This document shows, piece by piece, positions 1 to 6,908 of a stretch of 8,997 nucleotides of DNA. A model generated the notes under the pieces. The model was not told the origin of the DNA, ran no database searches, and saw only the letters and a list, made by a program, of their open reading frames with translations. The DNA lies in assembly GCA_964593515.1 (NCBI GenBank), contig CAZQJH010000066.1:1-8997 (forward strand), written 5' to 3'. A program made the position numbers and the translations under genes. Source of the DNA: JAXJYR01 sp964593515. GTDB taxonomy: Bacteria > Bacillota_I > Bacilli_A > Erysipelotrichales > Erysipelotrichaceae. Every line of letters begins with the position of its first letter. Position 1 is the stretch's first letter.

Positions 1-774
1 ACCTTATTTAGATTAATTAAGTTATATCTTATTTATAGTATTATATACTTACCATTTAGTTATTTATTATATGGGACAATTAATATTCATAATATCTTAA
101 GTTATCTAAGAGGATTATTATTTAATGGTAGTTATTATCATTTATGGTTTTTTCCGGCTTTGATTTTTGCAATTATTATGGTTTATGGGTTACGAAAGTT
201 TTGTTCTTATAAAGTTATTGCTTTAATTTCCTTAGGATTATACTTAATCGGAATGAGTATTAATATTTATGGGAATTATTTAGATTTAGGAGTAGTAGAT
301 ACTTATTTAAATATCTTTGAAACAACGCGTAATGGATTGTTTTTTGGTATGTTTTTTGTTAGTGTAGGGGCTTTATTTGCTAATGCTAATGAAAACTATA
401 TTGTATTAAAAGATAGTTTACTAGTTTTAATAATTGGAATTATTTTATTAGGATTAGAAGTAAGTGTTCTTAATAAGCTAGGATATATGCAAAGTATTAC
501 TAGTATGTTTGCTAGTTTAGTTATTGTAGTACCAGCTTTATTTGCTTGCTTATTATCAAGCAAGCAAATAAATAATGATTATAGTAAATATATGCGTAGT
601 ATTAGTATTATTATTTATGCTATTCATGTGATTATTATTATCTTATTAGGTATTGTTTTACCTAACTTAAGTGGTGAATTAGTATATGTTATTACTTGTG
701 TTGTTAGTTTAGGTTTAGCTAGTATTGTTTATCTTTTAGCTAAAAAGATTAATATCTTAAAGGAGTTATATTAA
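1..774 (+). CDS. Acyltransferase-3 family membrane protein, 5'-truncated by window edge
   Basis: The frame is open from base 1 to the TAA at 772-774, giving the last 257 residues; the true start lies outside the window. The visible part is almost entirely hydrophobic, with about seven or eight predicted membrane helices separated by short loops. Motifs recalling the acyltransferase-3 family (O-acetylation of cell-wall or surface polymers, also the membrane half of VanT-type proteins) are YHLWFFPALIF at window codons 46-56, TRNGLFFG at about 109-116, and a late YAIH at about 206-209. The usual catalytic His near the N-terminus is not in view, so activity cannot be judged. The substrate cannot be told from sequence; attachment of acyl groups to an extracellular glycan is the family expectation. 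A TTG at 160 is in frame but is no credible start, because family-like sequence continues upstream. The gene overlaps the next one by one base and contains a perfect 15-bp inverted repeat (537-572). Confidence 0.8.
   Translation, partial: TLFRLIKLYLIYSIIYLPFSYLLYGTINIHNILSYLRGLLFNGSYYHLWFFPALIFAIIMVYGLRKFCSYKVIALISLGLYLIGMSINIYGNYLDLGVVDTYLNIFETTRNGLFFGMFFVSVGALFANANENYIVLKDSLLVLIIGIILLGLEVSVLNKLGYMQSITSMFASLVIVVPALFACLLSSKQINNDYSKYMRSISIIIYAIHVIIIILLGIVLPNLSGELVYVITCVVSLGLASIVYLLAKKINILKELY
537..572. repeat. Perfect 15-bp inverted repeat inside the acyltransferase gene
   Basis: Bases 537-551 and 558-572 are exact reverse complements around a six-base loop (ATTATC). The arms contain the tandem GCTTGC / GCAAGC core. 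Neither strand has a T-tract after the stem, so it does not look like an intrinsic terminator. It lies in a loop-coding part of the acyltransferase gene (residues around ALFACLLSSKQIN). Its role is unknown; an mRNA hairpin or a protein-binding palindrome are possible. Confidence 0.75.
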
Positions 775-2360
775 TGATTAGAGTTCATCAGGTTAATTTA
801 GGGATTGATGAAGATTTAACTTTATTACCAAGTAAAATATGTAAAACTTTAGGGATTAAAGCTAAAGATTTAATCAGTTATACGATTTATAAAGAAGGTT
901 TAGATATGCGTAAAAGACATATGTGTTTTTCGTATATTGTTGATTGTGAAGTGCGTAATGAAGATAAATTATTACGTAAGAACTTAAAGAATGTACGTTT
1001 AGTAGAAGATTTACCATATGTTATTCCTAGTTGTGGCGTATTAGGGATGAAACATCGAGTGGTAGTGGTTGGTTTTGGTCCTTGTGGGATGTTTGCAGCT
1101 TATATCTTAGCTAAAGCAGGATATAAACCTATTATTATTGAACGTGGGGATTGTGTTGAAGAACGTAGTTTAAAAGTTGAACAATTCTTTAAGGAACAAA
1201 TTTTAGATGAAGAAAGTAATGTTCAATATGGTGAAGGAGGAGCTGGGACTTTTAGTGATGGTAAATTAACTTCACGTTCCAAAGATCCACGCTCACGCGT
1301 GGTCTTAGAAACCTTAATTGAATTTGGGGCACCGGAAGATATTTTATATTCATCTCATCCTCATATTGGTACTGATTTATTAAAAAAAGTTGTTGTGGAA
1401 ATGCGTAAGAAGATTGTGGAATTAGGGGGCGAAATTCATTTTCGTTCACGTTTAAATGATTTAGATATTCAAAAAGGGGAATTACAACGTATTTTAGTTA
1501 ATGATACGTGGTATGATTGTAATCATTTAGTTTTAGCTATTGGTAATAGTGCTCGTGATACTTATATGATGTTGGATAAGCATTGTGTAGATATGAGTTG
1601 TAAGGATTTTGCTTTAGGGGTGCGTATAGAGCATCCTCAGCAAGATATTAATGAAAGTCAATACTTAGAGTATGCTAATCATAAACGTTTGTCTAATGCG
1701 TCTTATATGGTTAAAATGAAAGCTGATAATGGTCGTGGGGTATATAGTTTTTGTATGTGTCCTGGAGGTTATGTTGTAGCTAGTAGTTCACTTAAAGAGC
1801 GAGTAGTAGTTAATGGAATGAGTTATCATGCTCGTGATGGTATTAATGCTAATGCGGCTTTATTAGTTCAAATGTATGCTAAAGATTTTAATGATAATTA
1901 TCATGATGCTTTAAAATTCATTGATGAAATAGAACATCAAGCTTATATTATGGGTGGAAGTAATTATCAAGCTCCAGCTCAATTAGTTAAAGATTTCTTA
2001 AATCATCAACCTAGCACTTCTTTAGGTTTGATTAAACCTACTTATTCATGTGGAGTTAAATTAAGTAATCTTCATGATTTATTACCTAAAGAAGTAGCTA
2101 GTGCTTTAGAAGATGGTTTACGTTATTTCCCTAAACAAGTTAGTGCTTATTCTAATGGTGATGCCATTTTAACAGCAATTGAAACTAGAAGTTCTTCACC
2201 TGTAAGAATTAATCGTAATCAAGAATTACAATCAAGTAATACACTTGGTATTTATCCTTGTGGTGAAGGGGCTGGATTTGCTGGTGGTATTGTATCTAGT
2301 GCTATTGATGGAATTAAAGTAGCTGAATCAATTATTAGTAATTATTGTATGATTGATTAA
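774..2360 (+). CDS. FAD-dependent oxidoreductase of the COG2509 type (uncharacterised dehydrogenase)
   Basis: This 528-residue predicted cytosolic flavoprotein has the layout of the COG2509 'NAD(FAD)-utilising dehydrogenase' group. An N-terminal domain of about 90 residues precedes a Rossmann FAD-binding motif, VVVVGFGPCG at 96-105, with the ribose-binding Glu at E123 (IIIERG). A conserved glycine-rich stretch, GEGGAGTFSDGKLTSR, lies at 153-168. The family's C-terminal part carries TRSSSPVRI (471-479) and the second flavin-contacting block, PCGEGAGFAGGI (495-506). The length is usual for the family. The substrate is unknown; these proteins are often auto-annotated only as 'FAD-dependent protein'. 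The ATG overlaps the upstream stop (TAATG). A good ribosome site (AAAGGAG, 759-765) lies eight bases before it within the acyltransferase gene, so the two genes are probably co-transcribed and translationally coupled. GGG glycine codons are more frequent here than in pepT downstream. Confidence 0.88.
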   Translation: MIRVHQVNLGIDEDLTLLPSKICKTLGIKAKDLISYTIYKEGLDMRKRHMCFSYIVDCEVRNEDKLLRKNLKNVRLVEDLPYVIPSCGVLGMKHRVVVVGFGPCGMFAAYILAKAGYKPIIIERGDCVEERSLKVEQFFKEQILDEESNVQYGEGGAGTFSDGKLTSRSKDPRSRVVLETLIEFGAPEDILYSSHPHIGTDLLKKVVVEMRKKIVELGGEIHFRSRLNDLDIQKGELQRILVNDTWYDCNHLVLAIGNSARDTYMMLDKHCVDMSCKDFALGVRIEHPQQDINESQYLEYANHKRLSNASYMVKMKADNGRGVYSFCMCPGGYVVASSSLKERVVVNGMSYHARDGINANAALLVQMYAKDFNDNYHDALKFIDEIEHQAYIMGGSNYQAPAQLVKDFLNHQPSTSLGLIKPTYSCGVKLSNLHDLLPKEVASALEDGLRYFPKQVSAYSNGDAILTAIETRSSSPVRINRNQELQSSNTLGIYPCGEGAGFAGGIVSSAIDGIKVAESIISNYCMID

Positions 2361-2390
2361 TTTTAGTTCATACTAAGCATGAGGTGAATC

Positions 2391-2837
2391 ATGCAACAAG
2401 AGATTGTTAAATCTATACAACAATTATTAAAAGGGACTAATATGGGACTAGATTTATTTTCTAAATTACAAGCTAAATTAACTAGTGAAACATTAATTCA
2501 AGAATTTGATGAAATGTTATTTGCTTTTAAAGCTCACCAACAAGCCTTAAAAGGAATGTTAGTCTTATATGAAGGTGAAGACTTTAATGATGGTGGTATG
2601 CTTGGGATGATGGTTTCAATCATGAAACAAGTTAAGAATATGATGTTAGATAGTGATTTAGAAGTCTTACAAGAAGCGATTAAACAAATTGATAGTGCAA
2701 AATTAGCTTTGCATAAATTTAAACAAGAACATCAAATTAATGATGAACATTTTAAAGAATTACTTAATTTAATGTGTGAAGATTATGATGAAATATATCA
2801 TCGCTTAAAAAAATATGAAATCTTGTTTTCTAAGTAA
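2391..2837 (+). CDS. Small all-helical protein, possibly ferritin-like/DUF2383-like
   Basis: This is a 148-residue, probably cytosolic protein with no signal peptide. The sequence reads as four amphipathic helices: about 2-30, 32-60, 70-112 and 116-146, the last ending KKYEILFSK. Pieces such as LLKGTNMGLDLFSKL and the helix 2 pattern with a late His (E38, E41, H49) recall the four-helix DUF2383/ferritin-like group. An ExxH motif (E134-H137) sits in the last helix, but a matching ExxH in helix 2 is missing, so metal binding is not supported. A glycine/methionine-rich turn (GGMLGMMVSIMKQVKNMM, 68-85) joins the two halves. The start is fixed by GAGGTGA at 2381-2387. It lies 30 bp after the flavoprotein gene with no terminator or evident promoter between, so it is probably the last gene of that operon. 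The family call is tentative and the function unknown. Confidence 0.75.
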   Translation: MQQEIVKSIQQLLKGTNMGLDLFSKLQAKLTSETLIQEFDEMLFAFKAHQQALKGMLVLYEGEDFNDGGMLGMMVSIMKQVKNMMLDSDLEVLQEAIKQIDSAKLALHKFKQEHQINDEHFKELLNLMCEDYDEIYHRLKKYEILFSK

Positions 2838-2864
2838 CAGGTGTTTACACCGGTTACTTTTTTT
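2832..2864 (+). terminator. Rho-independent terminator of the acyltransferase-flavoprotein operon
   Basis: The left arm AAGTAAC (2832-2838) and GGTG (2840-2843) pair with CACC (2848-2851) and GTTACTT (2853-2859) across one A/G mismatch and a TTTA loop. The hairpin runs into a seven-T tract (2858-2864). The stem includes the stop codon of the upstream gene (2835-2837). The right half of the hairpin overlaps the proposed pepT promoter. Confidence 0.85.
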
Positions 2865-2872
2865 GTTATGAT
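2844..2872 (+). promoter_or_regulatory. Probable pepT promoter overlapping the terminator
   Basis: A TTTACA -35 box at 2844-2849 (one mismatch to TTGACA) is separated by exactly 17 bases from TATGAT at 2867-2872. The -10 is preceded by TGT, making it an extended -10. Transcription would start near 2879, giving a leader of about 18 nt before the pepT ATG. The -35 box lies in the loop and right arm of the terminator hairpin. Confidence 0.6.
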
Positions 2873-2886
2873 TTAAAAAGAAAAAT

Positions 2887-2891
2887 GGAGG
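2887..2891 (+). promoter_or_regulatory. Ribosome binding site that decides the pepT start
   Basis: GGAGG sits five bases before the ATG at 2897. An earlier in-frame ATG at 2885 overlaps this site and has no ribosome site of its own. Using 2897 also gives the family-like N-terminus (M-T-S-V-V-E-R-F-L-K-Y). Confidence 0.8.
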
Positions 2892-2896
2892 TTATT

Positions 2897-4114
2897 ATGA
2901 CAAGTGTAGTAGAAAGATTTTTAAAATATGTTAAATATGATACTGAAAGTGATGAACATTCAACTACAACTCCTAGTACGATGAAACAAAAAGAATTAGG
3001 TAAATTATTAGTTGAAGAATTAAAAGCATTAAATGTTGAAGCTTTTATGGATGAATTTGGAATTGTTTATGGAAAATTAGCTAGTAACATTGATAAAGTA
3101 GTACCACAATTAGGTTTCTTAGCTCATATGGATACTTCACCAGATATGAGTGGAAAAGATGTTAAAGCACGTATTATTAATAATTATGATGGTAATGATA
3201 TTGTTTTAAATGAAGAATTAGAAATTGTTATGGAAACTAGTGAATTTGAAGCATTACCTAAATTAAAAGGTAAAGATATTATTGTTACTGATGGAACAAC
3301 TTTATTAGGTGCTGATGATAAAGCTGGAATTGCTCAAATTATGGCTATGATTGAAGAATTACAAACTAAACAATTATCTCATGGTGAATTACGTTTTGCT
3401 TTTACTTGTGATGAAGAAGTAGGAAGAGGAACTGATTGTTTTAATATTCCTTTATTTGATGCTGATTATGCTTTTACGATTGATGGAGGAGAAGTAGGAA
3501 GTGTTGATTATGAAAACTTTAATGCAGCTAGTGCTAAATTAGTTTTCCATGGAACTAGTATTCACCCAGGTGAAGCTAAAGATAAAATGATTAATGCTTT
3601 ACATTTAGCAATGCAATTCCACCAAAACTTACCTAAAGCTAAAGATCCCGCACTAACAAGTGGTTATGAAGGATTCCATCACTTATGTGAATTAAATGGA
3701 GGTTGTGAACAAGCCCAAGCTTCATATATTATTCGTGATCATGATCGTCAAAAATTTGAAGAAGGAAAAAAAGACTTCATGCGAATTGCTGATTTTATGA
3801 ATAAACAATATCAACATGAAGTAGTTAGTGTCGAAATTAATGATTCGTATTACAATATGGAAGAAGTAATTCGTAATAATATGTATGGAGTTGAATTAGC
3901 TAAACAAGCTTTAGAAGAAATTGGAATTAAACCATATTCTAGTCCAATTCGTGGTGGTACAGATGGAGCTAGATTAACTTTTGATGGTTTAATGTGTCCT
4001 AACTTAGGAACTGGTGGATATCATTTCCATGGTAAATATGAATTAGCTTGTATTCAAGAAATGGAACAAGGAGTAGCTTGTTTATTAAAAATGATTGAAT
4101 TATCAATAAAATAG
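2897..4114 (+). CDS. pepT: Peptidase T (tripeptide aminopeptidase, M20B family)
   Basis: This 405-residue cytosolic dizinc aminopeptidase removes the N-terminal residue from tripeptides. The M20 features are complete: HMDTSPD with zinc ligand H77 and catalytic D79, the bridging Asp in GADDKAG (138-144), DEEVG with the general base and ligand E173/E174, TIDGG with D196, and the final His in GYHFHGKYE (H378). RGGTDGARL (352-360) is the conserved substrate-side loop. The N-terminal ERFLKYVKYDTESD followed by TTTPST is typical of PepT. Length matches the family (about 405-410). The start at 2897 is chosen over the in-frame ATG at 2885 because the latter overlaps the Shine-Dalgarno. The gene seems monocistronic, with its own promoter (2844-2872) and a terminator at 4109-4133. 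Confidence 0.96.
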   Translation: MTSVVERFLKYVKYDTESDEHSTTTPSTMKQKELGKLLVEELKALNVEAFMDEFGIVYGKLASNIDKVVPQLGFLAHMDTSPDMSGKDVKARIINNYDGNDIVLNEELEIVMETSEFEALPKLKGKDIIVTDGTTLLGADDKAGIAQIMAMIEELQTKQLSHGELRFAFTCDEEVGRGTDCFNIPLFDADYAFTIDGGEVGSVDYENFNAASAKLVFHGTSIHPGEAKDKMINALHLAMQFHQNLPKAKDPALTSGYEGFHHLCELNGGCEQAQASYIIRDHDRQKFEEGKKDFMRIADFMNKQYQHEVVSVEINDSYYNMEEVIRNNMYGVELAKQALEEIGIKPYSSPIRGGTDGARLTFDGLMCPNLGTGGYHFHGKYELACIQEMEQGVACLLKMIELSIK

Positions 4115-4133
4115 GGTTAACCCCCTATTTTTT
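4109..4133. terminator. Terminator between convergent pepT and the pentapeptide gene
   Basis: AAATAGGG (4109-4116) pairs perfectly with CCCTATTT (4123-4130) around a six-base loop and is followed by more T residues (to 4133). A competing inner pairing is GGGTTAACCC (4114-4123). The pepT stop codon is inside the left arm. On the plus strand it is a good intrinsic terminator. On the minus strand the stem is followed by a less regular T-rich tail (TATTG), so it may also end the opposing transcript, but less certainly. Confidence 0.8.
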
Positions 4134-4632
4134 ATATTATTTGGATTCCTAACATTTCTAAGATAGCTAAACCTTGATAACTATTTATATAACATCCTTT
4201 TAAATCTTTAATATCGATGCTTAAATTAGTTAAATCATTACTACTTAAATTAATTTTATTTAGTGATGTTTGCACAAATTTGCTATTACTTAAATCATTA
4301 TTTGTGATAATAGTGTCTTTAAAATTAGTTTGATTAAAATAAGTATCACTAAGTTTATTATTATCAAGAATAAGTTTTTTAGCTTTTACTTCCCAATAAG
4401 TAAAAGCTAAATTGTTACTTGTAAATGAAACTTCAGTTAATGAAGTGTTATGGAATGATATACCTGTCATTGAACAATTATTAAAACTAGTATAACTAAG
4501 ATTGCAATTAGTAAAAGAACAATTGATAAAAATACAGTTTTCAAAATGACATGATTGAAAACTATAGTAAGTAAAGTTTTCCTTTTCAAATATTTGTTTT
4601 TGATATGTTTGATGAGTAATAATTTCTTCCAT
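4132..4632 (-). CDS. Pentapeptide-repeat protein
   Basis: This 166-residue protein has a short N-terminal lead and then nearly continuous five-residue repeats forming a predicted right-handed quadrilateral beta-helix. Central Phe/Leu/Met residues occur every five positions from F20 to W80 (20, 25, 30 ... 75, 80), then, after a one-residue slip, from L89 to I139. That is about 24 repeats, or six coils. The first half has a ladder of Cys two residues before the central position (C28, C33, C38, C43, C53), in phrases like ENCIF INCSF TNCNL. The C-terminus (IKDLKG...SYQGLAILEMLGIQI) matches the capping end seen in many Bacillota pentapeptide proteins. Some relatives (Qnr, MfpA) mimic DNA and protect gyrase, but this protein is smaller and strongly Asn/Ser/Thr-rich, so no such role can be assigned. 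CCTTCTT at 4640-4646 (AAGAAGG on the coding strand) fixes the start, seven bases before the ATG. Probably cytosolic. Confidence 0.88.
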   Translation of the reverse strand: MEEIITHQTYQKQIFEKENFTYYSFQSCHFENCIFINCSFTNCNLSYTSFNNCSMTGISFHNTSLTEVSFTSNNLAFTYWEVKAKKLILDNNKLSDTYFNQTNFKDTIITNNDLSNSKFVQTSLNKINLSSNDLTNLSIDIKDLKGCYINSYQGLAILEMLGIQII

Positions 4633-4650
4633 GGTTAAACCTTCTTTCTG

Positions 4651-4671
4651 TAATTAAGGATATGTTAATTA
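4651..4671. repeat. Inverted repeat over the pentapeptide-gene -10
   Basis: TAATTAA (4651-4657) and TTAATTA (4665-4671) are exact reverse complements around seven bases. The repeat covers the -10 box of the minus-strand promoter. In DNA this A/T-rich a chance match is quite possible, so an operator role is only a suggestion. Confidence 0.35.
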
Positions 4672-4685
4672 AAGATGGTTGTCAA
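4657..4685 (-). promoter_or_regulatory. Promoter of the pentapeptide-repeat gene
   Basis: On the minus strand a perfect TTGACA -35 (plus-strand 4680-4685) is spaced 17 bases from TATCCT (4657-4662). Transcription would start near 4650, about 18 nt before the ATG. The -10 box overlaps the left arm and spacer of one inverted repeat, and the -35 box overlaps an arm of another. Confidence 0.65.
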
Positions 4686-4697
4686 GATAATCGACAA
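4679..4697. repeat. Inverted repeat in the divergent promoter region
   Basis: TTGTC (4679-4683) and GACAA (4693-4697) form a five-bp inverted repeat with a nine-base spacer. It overlaps the -35 of the minus-strand promoter and ends 23 bp before the tex -10 box. A regulator bound here could touch both promoters. The arms are short and the role is inferred. Confidence 0.35.
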
Positions 4698-4717
4698 TAG
4701 CATAATTATTAGTAAAA

Positions 4718-4726
4718 TGATATAAT
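4718..4726 (+). promoter_or_regulatory. tex promoter (extended -10)
   Basis: A consensus TATAAT at 4721-4726 is preceded by TGA, making an extended -10. No good -35 box lies at the normal distance (TAGCAT at 4698-4703), so recognition would rely on the extended -10. The start would be near 4733, leaving a leader of about 18 nt before the ATG at 4751. Confidence 0.65.
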
Positions 4727-4750
4727 TAAGCCAAAAGAGAGGTTATGAAA

Positions 4751-6883
4751 ATGGATCAAAATTTAATTGCATATGTTGCAAGTAATTTGAAAATTCAAAA
4801 ATATCAAGTTGAAGCAACTTTAAAATTATTAGATGAAGGAAATACGATTCCTTTTATTGCTCGTTATCGTAAAGAAGTTACTAAAGGATTAGATGAAGAA
4901 CAAATTCGTTTAATTCAAGAACAATATCAATATCAAAAAAATCTTCAAGAACGTAAAGATGATGTTATTCGTTTAATTGATGCTCAAGGTAAATTAACTG
5001 ATGAATTAAAAGCACGAATAATGGCTTGTGAAAAGTTAAGTGCGATTGAAGATTTATATCGTCCATACCAACAAAAACGTAAGACGAAAGCTAGTATAGC
5101 AATTGCGAAAGGATTACAACCATTAGCTGATGCAATATTAAAAGGTGATGATTTACAACTAGATGATTATTTAAATGATGAAGTTAAAAGTAGTGAAGAA
5201 GCACTTAGTGGGGCTAAAGATATTATTGCTCAAATGGTTAGTGACGAAGCTAAAGTCCGTAATCAAATTAGAGCTCAAATTGAACGTGGAAAAATTGTCT
5301 GTAAAGAAACTAAAAAACATGATGATCAAAAGAAAATATATAAGATGTATTATGATTATGAAGAAAAATTGCTAACTTTAGCACCACATCGAATTATGGC
5401 TATTGATCGTGGAGAAAATGAAAAAGTCCTTAATGTTAGTTTGGATTTTGATGAAGATAATATTATGCGTTATTGTGAACGTATGTATGTTAATCATCGT
5501 AAACATCGTGATTTAATTATGGAAGCTATTGAAGATGGATTGAAACGTTTAGCTTATCCTAGTGTAGAACGTGAAGTACGTAAAGAATTAACTCAAAAAG
5601 CACATGATGCTTCGATTGAGACTTTCTCATTAAATCTAGAAAACTTATTACAAGCTCCACCAATTAAAAATAAATGGGTTTTAGGTTTTGACCCAGGATT
5701 TAGAACTGGTAGTAAGTTAGCTGTAGTGGATGATTTATCAACTATGCGTGAAATTGCCGTTATTTATCCACATCCACCAATATGTAAGTTGGAAGAAGCT
5801 AAGAAGGTTGTTTTACGTTTATTACGTAAATATCCAATTGAAATTATTGCGATTGGTAATGGTACAGCTTCTAGAGAAAGTGAAGCTTTTATTGCTCAAT
5901 TGATTAAAGAAAATAATTTAAAGGTTGCTTTTACATTAGTTAGTGAAGCAGGAGCTAGTGTTTATAGTGCTAGTGAAATTGCTCGTAAAGAATATCCTGA
6001 CTTACCTGTTGAAAAACGTAGTGCAATTTCAATTGCTAGAAGAATTATTGATCCATTAGCTGAATTAATTAAGATCGATCCTCAATCAATTGGTGTTGGT
6101 CAATATCAACATGATATTGCAGGTGCTCAATTAAAGAATCGTTTAGATTTCGTTGTTAGTAAGGTTGTAAATAGAGTTGGAGTTAATGTTAATACAGCTA
6201 GTGAAGAATTATTAACCCATATTTCTGGTTTAAGTAAAGCTAGTGCAAAAGCCATTGTTGAATATCGTGAAGCTAATCAAGGATTAAGAAATCGTAAAGA
6301 GTTATTAAAAGTAGCTAAGATTGGTCCTAAATCATATCAACAAGCTGCTGGTTTCTTACGTATTGAAGATGGAGAAGAATTCTTAGATCGTACTAGTATT
6401 CACCCTGAAAGTTATGATGTAGCCTATGCTTTAATGGCTGAATATGGCTTAAAACCTAATGATATTGGAAGTGAAGAAACTAAAACAATTTTAGCTAAGG
6501 TTGATTTAGAAAGTGAAAGTAAAAAGTTGGGGTGTGATAGCTATACGCTAGAAGATATTATTACCCATTTATCACTTCCATTACGTGATTATCGTGATCA
6601 ATACGATGCTCCTGTTTTAAGAAGTGACGTGTTAGAAATTACTGATTTACATGTTGGTGATGAATTAGAAGGAGTTGTTCGTAATGTAGTTGACTTTGGA
6701 GCTTTTATTGATATTGGACTTCATGAAGATGCTTTAGTTCATATTTCTAAGATGAGTAAGCCACGAGTTCAACACCCTTCACAGCTAGTTGGGGTTAATG
6801 ATGTCTTAAAAGTTTGGGTATATTCAATTGATTTAGAGAAAGAAAAAGTACAGTTAACCTTAATTGATCCAAAAAATGGGTAA
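4751..6883 (+). CDS. tex: Tex-family S1 RNA-binding transcription accessory protein
   Basis: This 710-residue, predicted cytosolic nucleic-acid-binding protein has the bacterial Tex architecture, homologous to the core of eukaryotic Spt6. Positions count from 4751. The helical N-terminal region carries TIPFIARYRKEVTKGLDEEQ (32-51). The YqgF/RNase H-like core has LGFDPGFRTGSKLAVVD (311-327), IGNGTASRES (368-377), VSEAGASVYSASEIARKEYP (397-416) and IDPQSIGVGQYQHD (442-455). A helix-hairpin-helix region follows at about 478-535 (VNTASEELLTHISGLSKASA). The C-terminal S1 domain is at about 633-704 (VGDELEGVVRNVVDFGAFID). It is slightly short for the family (usually 720-780) but complete. An in-frame ATG at 4745 lies only two bases after the GAGG (4739-4742). 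The ATG at 4751, eight bases after it, is the better start, a change of two residues. No clear terminator follows, so read-through into the transketolase genes is possible. Confidence 0.96.
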   Translation: MDQNLIAYVASNLKIQKYQVEATLKLLDEGNTIPFIARYRKEVTKGLDEEQIRLIQEQYQYQKNLQERKDDVIRLIDAQGKLTDELKARIMACEKLSAIEDLYRPYQQKRKTKASIAIAKGLQPLADAILKGDDLQLDDYLNDEVKSSEEALSGAKDIIAQMVSDEAKVRNQIRAQIERGKIVCKETKKHDDQKKIYKMYYDYEEKLLTLAPHRIMAIDRGENEKVLNVSLDFDEDNIMRYCERMYVNHRKHRDLIMEAIEDGLKRLAYPSVEREVRKELTQKAHDASIETFSLNLENLLQAPPIKNKWVLGFDPGFRTGSKLAVVDDLSTMREIAVIYPHPPICKLEEAKKVVLRLLRKYPIEIIAIGNGTASRESEAFIAQLIKENNLKVAFTLVSEAGASVYSASEIARKEYPDLPVEKRSAISIARRIIDPLAELIKIDPQSIGVGQYQHDIAGAQLKNRLDFVVSKVVNRVGVNVNTASEELLTHISGLSKASAKAIVEYREANQGLRNRKELLKVAKIGPKSYQQAAGFLRIEDGEEFLDRTSIHPESYDVAYALMAEYGLKPNDIGSEETKTILAKVDLESESKKLGCDSYTLEDIITHLSLPLRDYRDQYDAPVLRSDVLEITDLHVGDELEGVVRNVVDFGAFIDIGLHEDALVHISKMSKPRVQHPSQLVGVNDVLKVWVYSIDLEKEKVQLTLIDPKNG

Positions 6884-6908
6884 ATATGGGAAAAAAGTGT
6901 ATAAAGTT

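Noticed and set aside
537..572. Intragenic hairpin as an intrinsic terminator
   Set aside because: There is no T-tract after the stem on either strand.
160..774. Acyltransferase gene starting at the TTG at 160
   Set aside because: The frame is open to base 1 and the sequence upstream (including YHLWFFPAL, which spans the TTG) is family-like, so the gene is cut by the window edge.
1252..1449. Minus-strand open frame inside the flavoprotein gene
   Set aside because: It lies opposite conserved FAD-family sequence, has no ribosome site that convinces and no family-like protein. The same applies to minus-strand frames at 6769-6969 and 7460-7708 and to the plus-strand frame at 5175-5375 inside tex.
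4132..4632. Quinolone-resistance (Qnr-type) protein
   Set aside because: Repeat fold alone is not enough. The protein is shorter than Qnr and I see no Qnr-specific loops or signature, so only the general pentapeptide-repeat call is made.
6884..6908. Terminator after tex
   Set aside because: Only an all-A/T pairing of an A-run with a T-run is available (about 6893-6911), with no GC pairs and no T-tract beyond, so I do not call it.
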